From Episyrphus balteatus (lineage: Eukaryota; Arthropoda; Insecta; Diptera; Syrphidae): DNA of 64,000 nucleotides. The position numbers and the translations under genes were made by a program. Shown piece after piece: positions 10,890 to 23,094 of the stretch. The notes below the pieces were generated by a model. The model did not search any database. It was not told the origin of the DNA and saw nothing but the letters and a program-made list of their open reading frames with translations. The stretch is from positions 121,091,551 to 121,155,550 of the forward strand of contig NC_079135.1 of NCBI RefSeq assembly GCF_945859705.1, written 5' to 3'. Positions within the stretch are counted from its first letter, which is position 1; every line of letters starts with the position of its first letter.

Positions 10890-12010
10890 ATGATTGAAAT
10901 ACCACCCGGGCGCCACTTTAGAAAGGATCCACTTCGAATATGGATTATTTCAGTTGGTTATTACAGTTTTAAGTGAGTATCGGGGTAGATAAAAAAATTT
11001 CAATTGGAATACCAACATTATTTAAGAAATAACGTTCATAAATATTACCCGGGCGCCACTTAAGAAAGGGGCGTTTAGAATATTTAAGAATCTGATAATT
11101 TTTTCAGTTAAAAATAAGTGTATGAGTAAACGAAAAGAATTTTCACTGAAACGCTAGTTTTGTATACAAAAGAATAAATATAACAATACCACCCGGGCGC
11201 CAATTAGAAAGGAAACGTTTTGGATATGGATTCTTTCAATTGATAATAAGAGTTTAATGTAAGTATTGGAATAAATTAATTGAATTTCAACGGGAATATC
11301 AACATTTTATAAGAATTAAAAATCATTAATTTTATCCGGGCGCCACTTAAGAAAGGGGCGCTTAGAATATTTGTGAATCAAATAATTTGTGTCAGTCTAA
11401 AATGAGCTTATGATTAAACGAAATGAATTCGCACTGAAATTCCAGCTTTGTATACTAAAGAATGATTATAATAATACCACCCGGGCGCCACTTAAGGAAT
11501 GGTTCAGTGTATTCTTAAAGTTTAAAGTGGTTATTGGAGTAAACAAAAAGAATTTGCGCTTGAATGCAAACTCTATACAAGAATTGTTCATTATAAATAT
11601 CACCCGGACGCCACTTAAGAACGGCAGCGTTTAGAATATTGACGGTTAGAGTTAATTCTTTCAGTTTACAGCGAAATTTGAAATAAAAAAATTGTTTTCA
11701 CGGGAATGCCAACAAATTTAGCATAGAATTAGTGAGTGTGAATACCACCCGGGCGCCACTTCATTCTTTAATTGTAAAGTGAGTATTTAAGTAATTAAAA
11801 CGAATTTGCACGGAAGAACAACAAATTAAGTATAAAAATTAATGATCGTAAATACCACCCGGGTGCCAGGTAATTCTTTCAATTTGAAGTGAGTATTGGA
11901 GTAATTAAAAGCAATTGCACGGGAAGATCCACAAATTTACATAAATGAATGATGTGCGGATAACGCCCGGGCGCCACTTATGAAAGGTAGGATTTAGTGT
12001 CTCAGTTCTT
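10890..12010 (+). repeat. CCCGGGCGCCACTT satellite, cluster 2 (9 units)
   Basis: Cores start at 10902, 11045, 11189, 11332, 11477, 11600, 11745, 11855 and 11963. The spacing is 143-145 bp for most units, with shorter units of 123, 110 and 108 bp. The GC-rich 14-bp core is far better conserved than the AT-rich body. Units typically continue with GAAAGG, a TTTAGAATATT word, CTTTCAGTTTAAA, TGAGTATTGGAGTAA and CACGGGAATGCCAACAAATTT. The array ends about 570 bp upstream of the Frizzled start codon. Confidence 0.9.
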
Positions 12011-13379
12011 TCTTTCAGTTTAAATTGACAAATCTTTTAGAAAAAATGCAGTCGCAAAGAACTACCTCGAACTCAATCTTTTAAACAAAGCAAATAATTT
12101 ATTTAAGTTGAAAAGTATAATCCTTATCGAACAATGGCAAATGACAGAAGTAATACTTCCAGTATTCAAGTACCTAACATACAAATTAAGTTACAATTTA
12201 AAAAGTGGCGCCCAACAAATGACCTATTTCTCTAACCCATCAAACAGCATTGTAAAACTCTCAAGTAAAGTACTCACATATCTGCTTCAAAGGTAGCCTT
12301 CAAAAGGAATCACTCCAGCTCTGGCACTTCACTTCGTTGCCGCTTTGAACGTTGTTGTTGTGCGCGGCATACATATTTGGTATTACTGGCTTATTGTTGT
12401 TGTTGTTGCCGGTTTTCTTTGGGGGATACCACTGATGTTTTTGTTGTTGTTTTTCTGGTGTTTAAAACTGCATTCATTCACTGGCACTGCACTGCACTTT
12501 GTGTATTACAGGCAGTAGGTAGAAATATAGAGCCCAGCGACCCCAACCGTTGTCGTCACCACTCTCCTTTATATCTGACAATATACTTTTTCTTCTTTCT
12601 TTCCCATCTTCATTCTGTTTACAACATTCGACTTTATAGTCGAACTACTACACACACAAACAAACTCACACATTCACTATAGTTTTTTTTTTACGCATTC
12701 ATATCATCCGCTTGTACTTCGGCCTTATCATATCTGACGGGAATGGATAAGGAAAGAAGAGGCAACAAACAAAACAACAAAAACAACAACAAGAACTTTG
12801 TAATTCCATTTCATTTCATCCGCATTTTCGTAATGGCCAATAAAGAGGTGTACTCATTCCTTACAAAATATAAAAAATACAAAAAAATACGCGACTTAAA
12901 GAAAACAACAAAAACAATCCAAACGTCACATGGCTATATAGCTAGTTAGCTATAGTGATACATACATTTGGCTAAAGTGCGGCTCGTCGTCGTTCTCGTA
13001 TAGCTAGCAGAGAAGAAGAAGAAAAAAAAAAACATGAAATAAACGCAGAACAAAACAACATCATAAGGTTTTTGCCGCCACCATGCTGCTGCTACAGAGC
13101 AGCGTAAGCGAACGTCTGTGTCATGATGTGTGGTGTATTAAAGTGTAGGTCTTTTTGATGGAGCGCGGGTGGGCAGAGGAAGACTTAAGTGAACCTTAAT
13201 ATCCCCAGCCCAGCCGGCCGGTGCTTTATAATTACTTTCTATTAAAATGTGTGTACATATCTTTACTCGCTGGATGGCTGGCTTGAGTCGATAGTGAGTG
13301 ATATCACTAGTCATTTAGTTTTTTTAATGTGGGAAACAGAGTTGCTGTGATCGGTAGAAATTTACTGAGGATATTATCA
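12011..13379. other. GC-richer unique segment upstream of the Frizzled exon
   Basis: About 12.3-13.3 kb is less AT-biased and contains TTGTTGTTGTTG and ACAACAAAAACAACAAC runs and a TTTTTGCCGCCACC stretch (about 13070). No coding exon is convincing. The position 2-3 kb upstream of the Frizzled start makes it the best candidate here for an untranslated first exon or promoter, but no start site can be pinned down. Confidence 0.35.
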
Positions 13380-13724
13380 GATTGAAGTATCTACTCTGAG
13401 CATATGCTCCAATATATTCATACCACTCAAAACGATCCAACTCGGGTTCTAATTAAAAAGAACTTAACTGAGCAAATCTAGCAACATGGAGCACCTACCT
13501 AGAGCACATGCTTGAATAAGTACGATAAAAGAGTACCGCTAAACTTCATTATACTCATACTATCCCATGTGCTTCAGACTCGATAAATCAAACTTTTGAG
13601 CATTTACTCATAAATGGACCATTTGCTTTGGATAAATAATCCAACACCATTCAAAATAATTTTACTAGAAAAATGGTATTCTAGTATATTTTCGTGAGAG
13701 GTATTTGCCTTGAGTACATGCTTA

Positions 13725-14480
13725 AACTAATCCTGTTTTATGAGCACTTGCTCACAAATGTAGAAAAAGTTCCCCTCCTGTGCTTAGACTACTAGTGTTT
13801 TTATTATTTTTCTAGATTAGCCAGAAAGTCACACAACTCCATACAAATTTTGGAGAGTTATTGCATTTCGTTGCATTGCATTGGAGGGTTTTCTCCCCTC
13901 ATGCTGTTTTATAAGCACTTTCTCACAAATAAAGAAAAAGCTGCCGATGCTTGAGTGTTCTAACTATTATCTAGATGGCTGCCAAACTTTATTCGAATTT
14001 TGGAGAGTTATTGAATTTCACCGTTAAATTGGAGAGTTTTCTCCCCAAACTCAAGCCGTTTTATAAGCACTTGCTCACGAATGAAGAAAAAGTTCCCGAT
14101 GCTTGAGTGTTCTAACAAGGATCTAGGCAGCGAGAAAACTTCATTAAAATTTTGGAGAGTTTTGTAGAGTTTTCTCCCCAAACTCATGTTCTTTTATAAG
14201 CATTTGCTCACAAAGAAGAAAAATATCCCGATGCTTGAGTGTTCTTACTAGACAGTCACTCAACTTAATTCAAATTTTGGAGAGTTATTGCATTTCTTCT
14301 TTGAATTGTAGAGTTTTGTCACCAAACTCATGCTGTTGTATAAGCATTTGCTCACAAATGAAGAAAAATATAACGATGCTTGAGTGTTCCTACTAGACAG
14401 TCACACAACCTTATTCAAATTTTGGAGAGTTATTGCATTTTGTCTTTGATTTGGAGAGTTCTCACCAAAATCTTATGTTT
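13725..14480 (+). repeat. Satellite with unit about 133-171 bp (TATAAGCACTTGCTCACAAATG)
   Basis: Five units are anchored on AGCACTTGCTCAC (about 13743, 13914, 14066, 14199 and 14343). Each continues with GAAGAAAAA, CCCGATGCTTGAGTGTTCTA, CAAATTTTGGAGAGTTATTG and TTTTCTCCCCAAACTCATG. The 13380-13720 stretch has shorter related GAGCA.ATGCTT words, probably decayed units. Confidence 0.85.
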
Positions 14481-15955
14481 CAATCACAAACTGAAAAAGT
14501 ACTTAGCCAGTTAAATGGCAACACTCAATTGAATTTAATTTTACGGCCATGAAATTCATCTTTACTTTTTAGCTCTTATTTCCTTTTAGCGAAAATATTT
14601 TTGAATTTTTTTTTGCAAAATCCAACATCATCATCATTTTTATTGATTTTATTTGAATATTTTAACAAAGTTTACGGTACATTAATATGCGATTTAAATT
14701 TACAATTATCGCCAAAGTAAAAATCAATAAAAAAATAAAAAAAGGCAACATCACCACTTGACTCTTAGGTGGTTTGGTTGGTGTGCATTGCGCCGCACAT
14801 TATTGCGCGTGAGTAAACTTCACAAATGGACTTTAATTTCAAACCAATCCACCACAGGCCCCAGTCCATCATACATTTATATATAGCTATTGGAGATCAG
14901 ACCACAGAAGTAGAAAATTTAGCCACTAGCTGTCTATATACATATGAATGTATAAAATACTGGGTCTGGGTAGGTAGACATCACAAAGTGATGGCGGCGC
15001 GGCTTCTTTTGAACATTATTTCCGGTCCGCTTGAGACGTTGATGATATACACCAAACTGAATGGGGGGTATAACACCGATTCCGACACCATCACTCGCAG
15101 GAAAAAACGCTTTATAAAAAATATAGAGGTATGAAATTGCGGACAATGACGGGAATATATAGGTACCTTATATTGATACCAACCTGCCCATAACAAAAAG
15201 AATATACAACAGAAAGATCACTTAATTTTCACACGACTTCTCTCGACGTGTGAGTTCTGAAGGTTCTGACAGTCATTTGCATTTTATTACTGAAATTTTG
15301 TAGCATTAGGTTTTATTATTTGAAAGAGTAATTTGCTTGAAGGTAATTTATCCGGTAGCGTGCAATTTATTGCATGATGCGGGGAATCATTATTGTTTCT
15401 TTTGGGAATTTTAACTTTGAAAAAAAAAAAAAAAACATTTAAGCGAAATTAAAAAGGGTTTTGACTACCCTTAATAATATGGTGCGCTATAGCAGAGAAA
15501 TATTGTGGAAGGCTTTAAACATTAAAAACATTGTATGCAGTTTTTGATTTTATGCTTTGGAGATTGGAGGTGATATTGTAGTCTTAATATCTTACTCCAA
15601 AAAAATTAAATGTTACCTTGGGCGCCAATTATAACATTTAAAGGTAAATACAATTTCGAGAAGGACAACAAAGAAAGTTGAAAGCATAACAGGAGCGTAG
15701 GTCACAATTTTCAGTTTTGAAAAGCTTTTTAAATTTATTTCTGTGATCAATAGTCAGTTCTGGTATTTTGTCCAATTTAATTAACCTTAAGCAAAATAGT
15801 TGCACTTCTTGAGTTTTGGTTTTTTAAGTTTATTAGAACTCTTTTCCACCGTTTTATTTTTACAGCTAACGGCGTCAGGTGGTGGTGGTCAGGTGCAGTT
15901 GGCATTGTGCTGGTTGGATATATGGGAGAAATAAATCTATTAGCCACGATAGTGA
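14481..15955. other. No gene seen
   Basis: A moderately complex stretch (14.76-15.2 kb) has overlapping open frames on both strands, but none carries recognisable domains, signal peptide or splice-bounded structure. Confidence 0.45.
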
Positions 15956-15957
15956 TC

Positions 15958-16282
15958 TGACCAGTGTTGCCACTTCCAAAAAAAATTTGCGAAGTAGATC
16001 CATAAAAAAATGCAGTAGATTTAAAAAATTTGCAGTAGATTTTATTTAACAACCAAAATACCTGTATGTTGAACTAACAATCTTGGTGTTTTGCAGCTTT
16101 TTTTAGAGCTGGTTTGGAGTTAAGAGCAGATTTTGTACATTTCAATACAATAATTTATTACAAGGGAATTATTTATTTTTTTATTGTTTATTATTTCCTT
16201 AAAACGCTTGGAATTTGATTTGAAGAAGTGCAGTAGAATTGATTAAGTGGCAGTAGATTTATTTTTTAAAGCTGTGATGACT
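15958..16282. repeat. Possible hAT-like MITE with internal GCAGTAGATTT copies
   Basis: The left side starts CCAGTGTTGCCACTTCC and the right side, reversed, has CCAGTCATCACAGCTTT, a weak inverted pair. GCAGTAGAT(TT) occurs four times inside. Terminal match and target duplication are poor, so the assignment is tentative. Confidence 0.3.
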
Positions 16283-16442
16283 GGCTAAGGAGTATTCCTA
16301 CAGATGATATTGTTGATCATCTTAAATGTGTGAGAACCTGATTTGCGTGGGATGGAAGTTTCTTTAAAGTGTTGCACTCTGTTTCAAAACAAAGCGTTTA
16401 CACAGTTGATCAATACAGCTTAAAAGTTGATGTTTCAAGTAT

Positions 16443-16697
16443 ATATCGTGGGCACAACGCCAAAACCACGAATCTGCAAAATTGTAGTTTTGAGAAAAAC
16501 GGCTTCAAAATTTTGGAAATGCATGCAATCTTATGGGAACTCGTGCTACGGAAATTGATATTTTAGGCTTTTAGGCAACAGATGGATGATTGGGGTCGAA
16601 GCAGTGGATAAAGGGACCGATAACAAGTTAAATGACGCATTAAAATGAAAATGTCCAAAAATGCAGATTCGCGGTTTTGGTTTTGTGCCGACGATAT
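16443..16697. mobile_element. Small MITE, about 255 bp, with 35-bp terminal inverted repeats
   Basis: The left end ATATCGTGGGCACAACGCCA and the reversed right end ATATCGTCGGCACAAAACCA continue with AAACC(A/G)CGAATCTGCA, with only a few mismatches. The interior codes for nothing recognisable; the 65-codon frame starting at 16369 crosses the left end. Confidence 0.7.
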
Positions 16698-16795
16698 GTA
16701 AATCCCTCTGACGAATTCTTTGCAATAGTTTCTTAGTCTGTGCTGGTAAAGGTTTAATATATTATGGTATCTGATTTTTTGAGATTCATCGCTGG

Positions 16796-16905
16796 AAGAA
16801 AAAGTTCCTGGTGGTTGAGTGTTCTAACTATTAGCTAGACAGTGACAAAAGTCCATTCAAATTTTGGAGAGTTATTGCATTTCGTATTTGAATCGTAGAG
16901 TCCAT
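16796..16905 (+). repeat. Dispersed fragment of the 13.7-14.5 kb satellite
   Basis: Contains AAGAAAAAGTTCCTGG, GGTTGAGTGTTCTAACTATT and CAAATTTTGGAGAGTTATTG in the same order as the array 2.3 kb away, in a single unit. Confidence 0.75.
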
Positions 16906-18910
16906 ATGTGCTTCTGCTGATGATTTGGTTGCAGGTTTCATTCAATCTTTCTGAATATTTGATGTCGATTCTGAGGACACTAAGGGGTTCCTCCATTTTG
17001 GGCTGAGTTTTAATGGTAGTAATTTAAAAGCCTTTCAGGCTGGACTTTTGCTTTTCGCTTACCCAGCACGTCTGTTGGGCTCCCCCCATAACCTAAGATT
17101 GGATTGAAGATTATGTTTTTGTTTGTGGATTCTAGATTTCTCCCAATCGAAGCTTGATGCCATGAAACCCTGCACTCCCAACTAATTGCAAGAACGTTCT
17201 TCCTGCCAAAAGTTCATTTACTTTTGCTTTAGACGTCCTATTTTAGCTGGCCGGAAAGTCGATGCATAAATCTACCAACACTTGCTATTCTGCCAGAAAT
17301 TATATATTCAATATTCAACTCAAGACCTTGCCATTTTACCTCCAGGCGACTCCTAAGCTAAAATGTCACTTTCCAGCTTTGAAGCACAAGTTCCTTGTCG
17401 TCTCCAACTTTGGGATGTAACCTACCTACAGCCGTATGGAGAAGTTTCTATTATGTTTGGCAAAGAAGCTTTAAGGGGGAAGAAATACCCAATGTTTCGG
17501 ATTAAAATCTAAAATATAATAGTCTCGAAATCCAGGTTTTTTACAAATTCTTTTCATGTCAAAACCTAATTGGAATGTACTTTTTTTATAAAGTGATAAA
17601 ATTGTGTTTTGAAGAAGGATCTCTTAGCTTTTTTCTGCAATTCTTCGTCTTAAATCATCTTAAGTCACTTTTATCTATTTTAATTGAGTTTTTAATCTTG
17701 TCCCCACATAATACTTTCAGACTGGCTTCATCCCAACTCATGATTCTCCTTCTTCTTCTGTTTTTTTCTTTTATCATTTTTGTAAATAAATATATTTAAA
17801 TTTAATTAATACCCAAAGTCAAGACAACTTTGAATCCAGTCTTTTACTATAGAGTTGCCCCGTCAAATTAATGCATTCATTTTCCATTACACACCCACTG
17901 AGCACAGTGAATGCTGGAATATATATACGAAACGTACCTACATGCATTATGCATACTGTCTTCTATACCTACCTACATTAATGCCGCACCACACAGTTGA
18001 TGCGCCGATGCGATGCTTCCTCTTCTCCAGGTGGATCTTGAGATCCAAGAGTATAGAGCCAAATCAACGATCTCCACCAAACAGAGAGCCTCGCGCACAC
18101 AGAGTATGCAAGCGATCTTTACCTACCCACGTTTTGATTTCACGGCAAAGATAATTCAGCAATCAAAGGCTTGAAAGACTATGAAGACTGAGGAGTTAAG
18201 AAAGAAAAAAAAAAAATTATAAAAGGAAGCGCAGACATAAACTCCCTATAATTACCGACACCCTGGAATGGGTAAATGCACCAAATCGAACCGCCCCCGG
18301 GGCTTAAGCGCTATACGAAGCTATACACTAAACATAAAAAAAAACAGGCTCTGGCTGTAAAAGAAGGCTCAGCCATGGCGCACATTGTGTGATTATAGCT
18401 TAGGTTCTTTTTTCTGTTCAATAAAAAAAAAATGTTTCAACGTCCCTTCTTTAGAGAAGGCTTGAAGACGCATCAGAGGGGAAGAATGAGAGTCAACTCA
18501 ATGCATATCGTCGGCATTTTATTATTTTGTATCGTTTTTTTGTTTTTTTTTTTGTAATAAAGATGTGAGCATCGATGCAGACTTTGTGGACTGATGTGAT
18601 CCCGTCGTTCTTCTTCAATATCGGAAATTTATCTGTGCCTTCTTTAGATTGAGACCAAAGTAGACGTATAGAGGGATAAGGTGCATTGGTGCGGCAATAA
18701 CACATTCGTGTGCTTTGAATCCATTAAGAGTGAATGCAACCAAAACGTCAAATTATGACATATACTTGTGAGTTTTATCAAGTCAGAGAATAACTTTTGA
18801 AAGAAGAATGTTTTTCTTACTTCGAAGAAATTTCTCATATAAAGCTTCTTAAACTCTCCAACAGGGAGGAAACTCGTTTCATCTAGAGTATTTTTTTTTA
18901 AAGGCTTGTT
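16906..18910. other. No gene seen; partly GC-richer
   Basis: 17.85-18.3 kb is less AT-rich and contains a 99-codon open frame without recognisable domain or codon pattern. The other open frames are low complexity. Confidence 0.45.
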
Positions 18911-18914
18911 TCTT

Positions 18915-19860
18915 TGCAGGTTGTACTTCTAGTACTTTTCTAGCGGTTTTCAATGGAACGCACTTTCAAAGAAATCAGTGCGATTTGCATTTACTCGAAT
19001 CTAGATCTAGTAGTAAAAGTAGTAGATCATATACTCATTAGAAAGTTTACCACCTCCAAAGGAACGGTACTAATAGAAGAACATTAGCCTTGTTTCATTG
19101 GGGTTGGTAGTTTACTCGTGCGTAGAAATCTTGTACAATAACTTCACATGCCTATCTCCTCGAGTAGAATATCATGCGTTAACTGTTGTACTAGATGTAC
19201 TCATAAGTAAACTACGACCTTCAATTTAACGGGGCTATTAATAGATCTAACAAATAATGTAGTAGATTTATTTATTAATCAGTAGTTTACCACCTCGAAA
19301 TGAACGGGATTATCAAAGCGTGCCTTCTACTCGGGGAGAAGAGAATGAGTAGATTTGATAATGAAAATAATAAATTATCTGCTCATAACTAGTTTACCAC
19401 CTACAAGAGAACTGGGTTATCAACGAAATATCCATCTATTCGGATAGAAAAGTATGAGTAGAGCTAGTAGTAAATGTACAAGATCATCTATCTACTCATG
19501 AGTAGTTTACCTACTCCAAACAACCGAGGTTATCAATGTAATCCATCTCCTCGAATAAAGGAGCATGAGTAGGTCTAGTAGAAAAAGTACTAGATTATTT
19601 ACTCATTAGTAGCTTACCATCTCCAAAGGTATGGAGCTATCAATGGAATTCTCAAATACTCGGGTACAAGTGCATAATAGTAAAAGAAGGTACTAAATTA
19701 TTAACTTCTTTGTAACTTTTTACCTCCAAATGAACAGAGCTGACAATAGATTCAATTCCCATCAACTCGGGTAGAAGAGGATAAGTGGTTCTAGTTGTAC
19801 AGTACTAGATCATCATCTTATGAGAACTTAACCACCACCCAAAGAACTTCAGGTTTAAAT
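18915..19860 (+). repeat. TACTAGATC/GAGTAGTTTACCACCTCC tandem array
   Basis: About eight or nine units of 100-120 bp. Each has a GAATGAGTAGA(T/G)CTAGTAG word, GTACTAGATCATCTACTCAT, AGTAGTTTACCACCTCCAAA and a short AACGGGGCTATCAA segment. TTTACC anchors fall near 19045, 19290, 19392, 19507, 19612, 19724 and 19828. This is the best-preserved locus of a family also seen at 0.6-1.1 and 3.9-4.1 kb. Confidence 0.85.
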
Positions 19861-21590
19861 GAAGTGAAGAGTTCCTGTCACTAATAAGTACCTATTTCCG
19901 AAGTCCTATATTTTCATCTAACTTTTATGAGCTCAATTACCGAAGTTATATGGAAGTTCGCTAAGACTTCTTAAATTTTTGTGATCAATTTTAAAGAATC
20001 TGTTTTCAAACTTATAAGTCTGTACGAAGATTTCTTCTTAGGACAGCTTTATAAAAGCCTTATAGAAGCTATATTTTGTAAAATTTCAAATTGACTATTA
20101 TAAACGAAGTTGTGGTGATATTTACGGTAATTCTTTAAGCTCTTCGCAGTCAAGTAATTCTTAAGCCCATCTTACAGGTAAAGTTTCTCAGTTCATCCCA
20201 AAATTATCACCGCACATGTGGTATGCGCACCAGCCCGAAAGTATTATTCCCACCTTAAATATGCCCGGGCAATTCGCTACGTTCTTCGTGCAACATTTTG
20301 TATGTGCGCGATTCGCCTGCGACGAATTGCTTATATACCAAGAATGAAGAACTAATCATTGCCTTGGTCGACGAATGAGGGAAAGAAACGAGTCTTTTTT
20401 ACCTTTTACGCGTAATCTTTTCCACAGCCGTTTCCGCCCGCCATCACCGCGGCCAGTGAAGCAAGTTATATTCCCTTTTACTGCACATAGAGTCTCCAGC
20501 TACCATGATCGTGCTGCTGCAAATCCAAAGAGAAGAACGATCATTTAATTCAGACTAACAATAAACCAAAAACCAATGTTCTTCAATATGCTGGGCGCGT
20601 ATACGTGCGGCAGCGAAGCGCGTAATCTCAATATTTTCTAGAGCATCATTCACCCATCTCCAGAAGCAAACCAACATTCTGGACATGAACTGGTCTCGCA
20701 GGAAAAAAACGAAAAAAACCAAAACAGATTGAAGAAGAAACTTGAAAAAAAAAAATTCTTCTTTTTATCGATTAATTTCCAATTTAAGTTAGTGGTGCAC
20801 TTGAGCCAAAGAAGCCACAGCGTCCACAAGCCAGGCCAGAAGTTGGGAATACTGCGCTGGTATCAGCAGACGACTGAGGTTGCTGTAGCGTTGGTCTTCG
20901 TCTCGACTTTTGATAAGTTTTTTTTCTTTTTTGTTTTTATTTTGTCCAACAGGAATGGTGAATTTTATCAGGCCTAGGCTTCTTAAGAGTATACCGCATT
21001 TTCTTTGACCACTTTTTTTTTGAACGTGTGTTCGTGTCGTCCTCGGCCTCTCGTGTACACAACACACACGCTTTGCACTGGACTTGACTAATGGATACAA
21101 TCTCGAGTTGATCTACTAATTAATTGACTCTTTGTGTCTGATGGTGTTTGCATTGGTGCCTGATGATGGTGGAGCTGTTGGGGAGTGCTGTCGTTCGTTT
21201 TTTTTTCGGGGCTATCTAAGGTGTTGATCTTCGAACGGAAAGATGTAAGGCAAAGCACTTTTTTTTTCTCTCTTCCATATAGAAAGCCATTTTGTGTGAA
21301 TACTTTGGGTAATCAGGGAAATCGTAATTCCTTCCGAAATTCCACCAATAAACTTTGCAGGTTTATTTGAAAGCGATAAATGAGGCTTAGTGATTTTCTG
21401 ATGGTTTGTAATCAAAAACGATCATAACTTATGGTTTTTAGTTAATACTAATGACAAAATACAACAATTTTAAGAGTTGACTCTTGGTTTCAGGCTAAGT
21501 TAATCTTAAAGCGCAAATTGATATTCTTTAAATTCTTTCTATTTTCTTATAATTTTTAACTTATTCATGGAGATACCTGAAATCTTGTTA
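19861..21590. other. No gene seen; GC-richer segment at 20.2-21.2 kb
   Basis: The 20.2-20.7 kb stretch has GC-rich words (CGCCCGCCATCACCGCGGCC, GGGCGCGTATACGTGCGGCA) that stand out from the AT-rich surroundings. It could be an untranslated exon or enhancer. The overlapping frames at 20729-20977 (+) and 20789-21100 (-) lack recognisable features. Confidence 0.35.
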
Positions 21591-21596
21591 ACTTAA

Positions 21597-23094
21597 TCAC
21601 AACAAAAACATTACTGTTAAAAAAAGACCCAAGTTCTCCTATGTTGAAGTTGTGCTGGCACAAAAAGTAGTGAAATGTAAAAGTGTACGAAGTTCTAAAG
21701 CTTGGCTTTAAATTTGTACAAGTAAAATGTTGATTGTTTACTTGGCAATTTTTCAAATAGCTATAAAAATTTGGTAATTTAAAGAAAAATTGTCAAGAGA
21801 ACAATCAACATTTTATTTATACAAATTTAAAGCCAAGCTTTAGAACTTGGTACACTTTTACATTTCACTACTTTTTGTGCCAGCATAACTTCAACATAGG
21901 AGAACTTGGGTCTTTTTTTAACAGGAATGTTTTTGTTGTGATTTCACTACTTTTTGCAAGGTTTTGCTGTAGAAGTTAAAATCTCTATAATTGATGAACA
22001 CTCTGAGAAAATGGGCGGTTACCACGCCCCTTGTCTTAAACTCTGAAATTTAAAATTTTTTCTTTTGTTTAAACTACCAGGTCTACCATTCTACCAAATT
22101 TTAAGGTTCTACGGCAGTTAGAAATGCTCTATAATATTTGATGAAAATTCTGCAGAAATGGGCGGTTGCCACGCCCCCTATCCAAAATTCTCAAATTTTA
22201 GATTTTTTATTTGGTATAACTTACTAGCTTTACCATTCTACCAAGTTCCAAGATTCTACGATAGTCAGAAGTGCTCTAAAAAATTTGATAAAATTTAGTG
22301 AAAATGGGCGGTTACCACGTCCCCTGGCTAAAATTCTCAAATATAAAATGTTTTCCTTTATATAAACTACCAGCTCTACCATTCCACCAAATTTCAAGAT
22401 TCTACGATAGTCAGAAGTGCTCTATAATATTTGATGAAAATTCGGCGAAAATGGGCGGTTACCACGCCCCCTGGCCGAAATTATCAGATTTTTTCTTTGT
22501 ATAACCTACCAGCTCTACCATTCTACCAAATTTCAAGATTTTACAATAATCAGATCAGCTCTATAGTATTTGATGAAAATTCAGCGGAAATGGGCGGTTG
22601 CCACACCCCCTGGCTGAAATTCTCAGATTTTAAATTTTTTCCTTTGTATAAACTACCAGTTCTACCATTCTACCAAATTTCAAGATTCTACGATAGTCAG
22701 AAGTGCTCTATAATAATTGATGAAAATTCGGCGAAAATGGGCGGTTACCACGCCCCCTGAATTGAAAATCTCAAATTTTCGATTTTTTCCTTTGTATACA
22801 CCACAAGTCCTATCACTATGTAAAATTTCAAGTTTCTACGATAGCGGGAAGTTCTCCATAATTTTGATGATCTGTCAGTGAGTCAGTGGGTCAGTTACGG
22901 TTTTCGCGATTTTTGAAGTCCTGTATCTCAGAAACTACTTATCGTAAGAAGCGGAAATTTTGTGAGGAATTTGGGTTAGGCCAGCTCAACAAATGTAGCG
23001 AGTTTGAATATTCTGGCATCTTTGGTGTGGAAGTTAGAGGGGGGTCGAAAATGGCTTGAGTTGTTTCCTGTAAATAAGGGTGTGGTGCCAAAGT
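21597..23094 (+). mobile_element. Hairpin plus tandem-repeat element, copy 1 (DINE-1/Helentron-like)
   Basis: Order: a 345-bp hairpin (21597-21941) starting TCACAACAAAAACATTACTG and ending with its reverse complement. Then six units of about 139-148 bp with ATGGGCGGTTACCACGCCCC cores at 22011, 22158, 22304, 22451, 22590 and 22738. Then a GTCAGTGAGTCAGTGGGTCAG tetranucleotide tract (about 22874-22895), then a conserved block ending ATAAGGGTGTGGTGCCAAAG. The far end seen in the other two copies (small GGGCAC hairpin) is missing, so this copy is truncated or recombined at about 23094. The layout resembles nonautonomous DINE-1/HINE elements. Open frames at 22298-22504 and 22431-22760 are translations of the repeat. 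Confidence 0.8.

Noticed and set aside
12200..12216. TGGCGCCCAAC, like a retroviral tRNA-Lys primer-binding site; the satellite cores also contain TGGCGCCC when reversed
   Set aside because: No flanking LTRs, polypurine tract or gag/pol remnants were seen, and the word recurs as part of a tandem satellite.
14826..15196. Overlapping frames on both strands (102, 70 and 71 codons)
   Set aside because: Mutual shadows in a moderately GC-rich stretch. None has recognisable protein features.
17855..18154. 99-codon frame as a possible exon
   Set aside because: No domain or conserved motif, and amino-acid usage looks like random translation of the local sequence.
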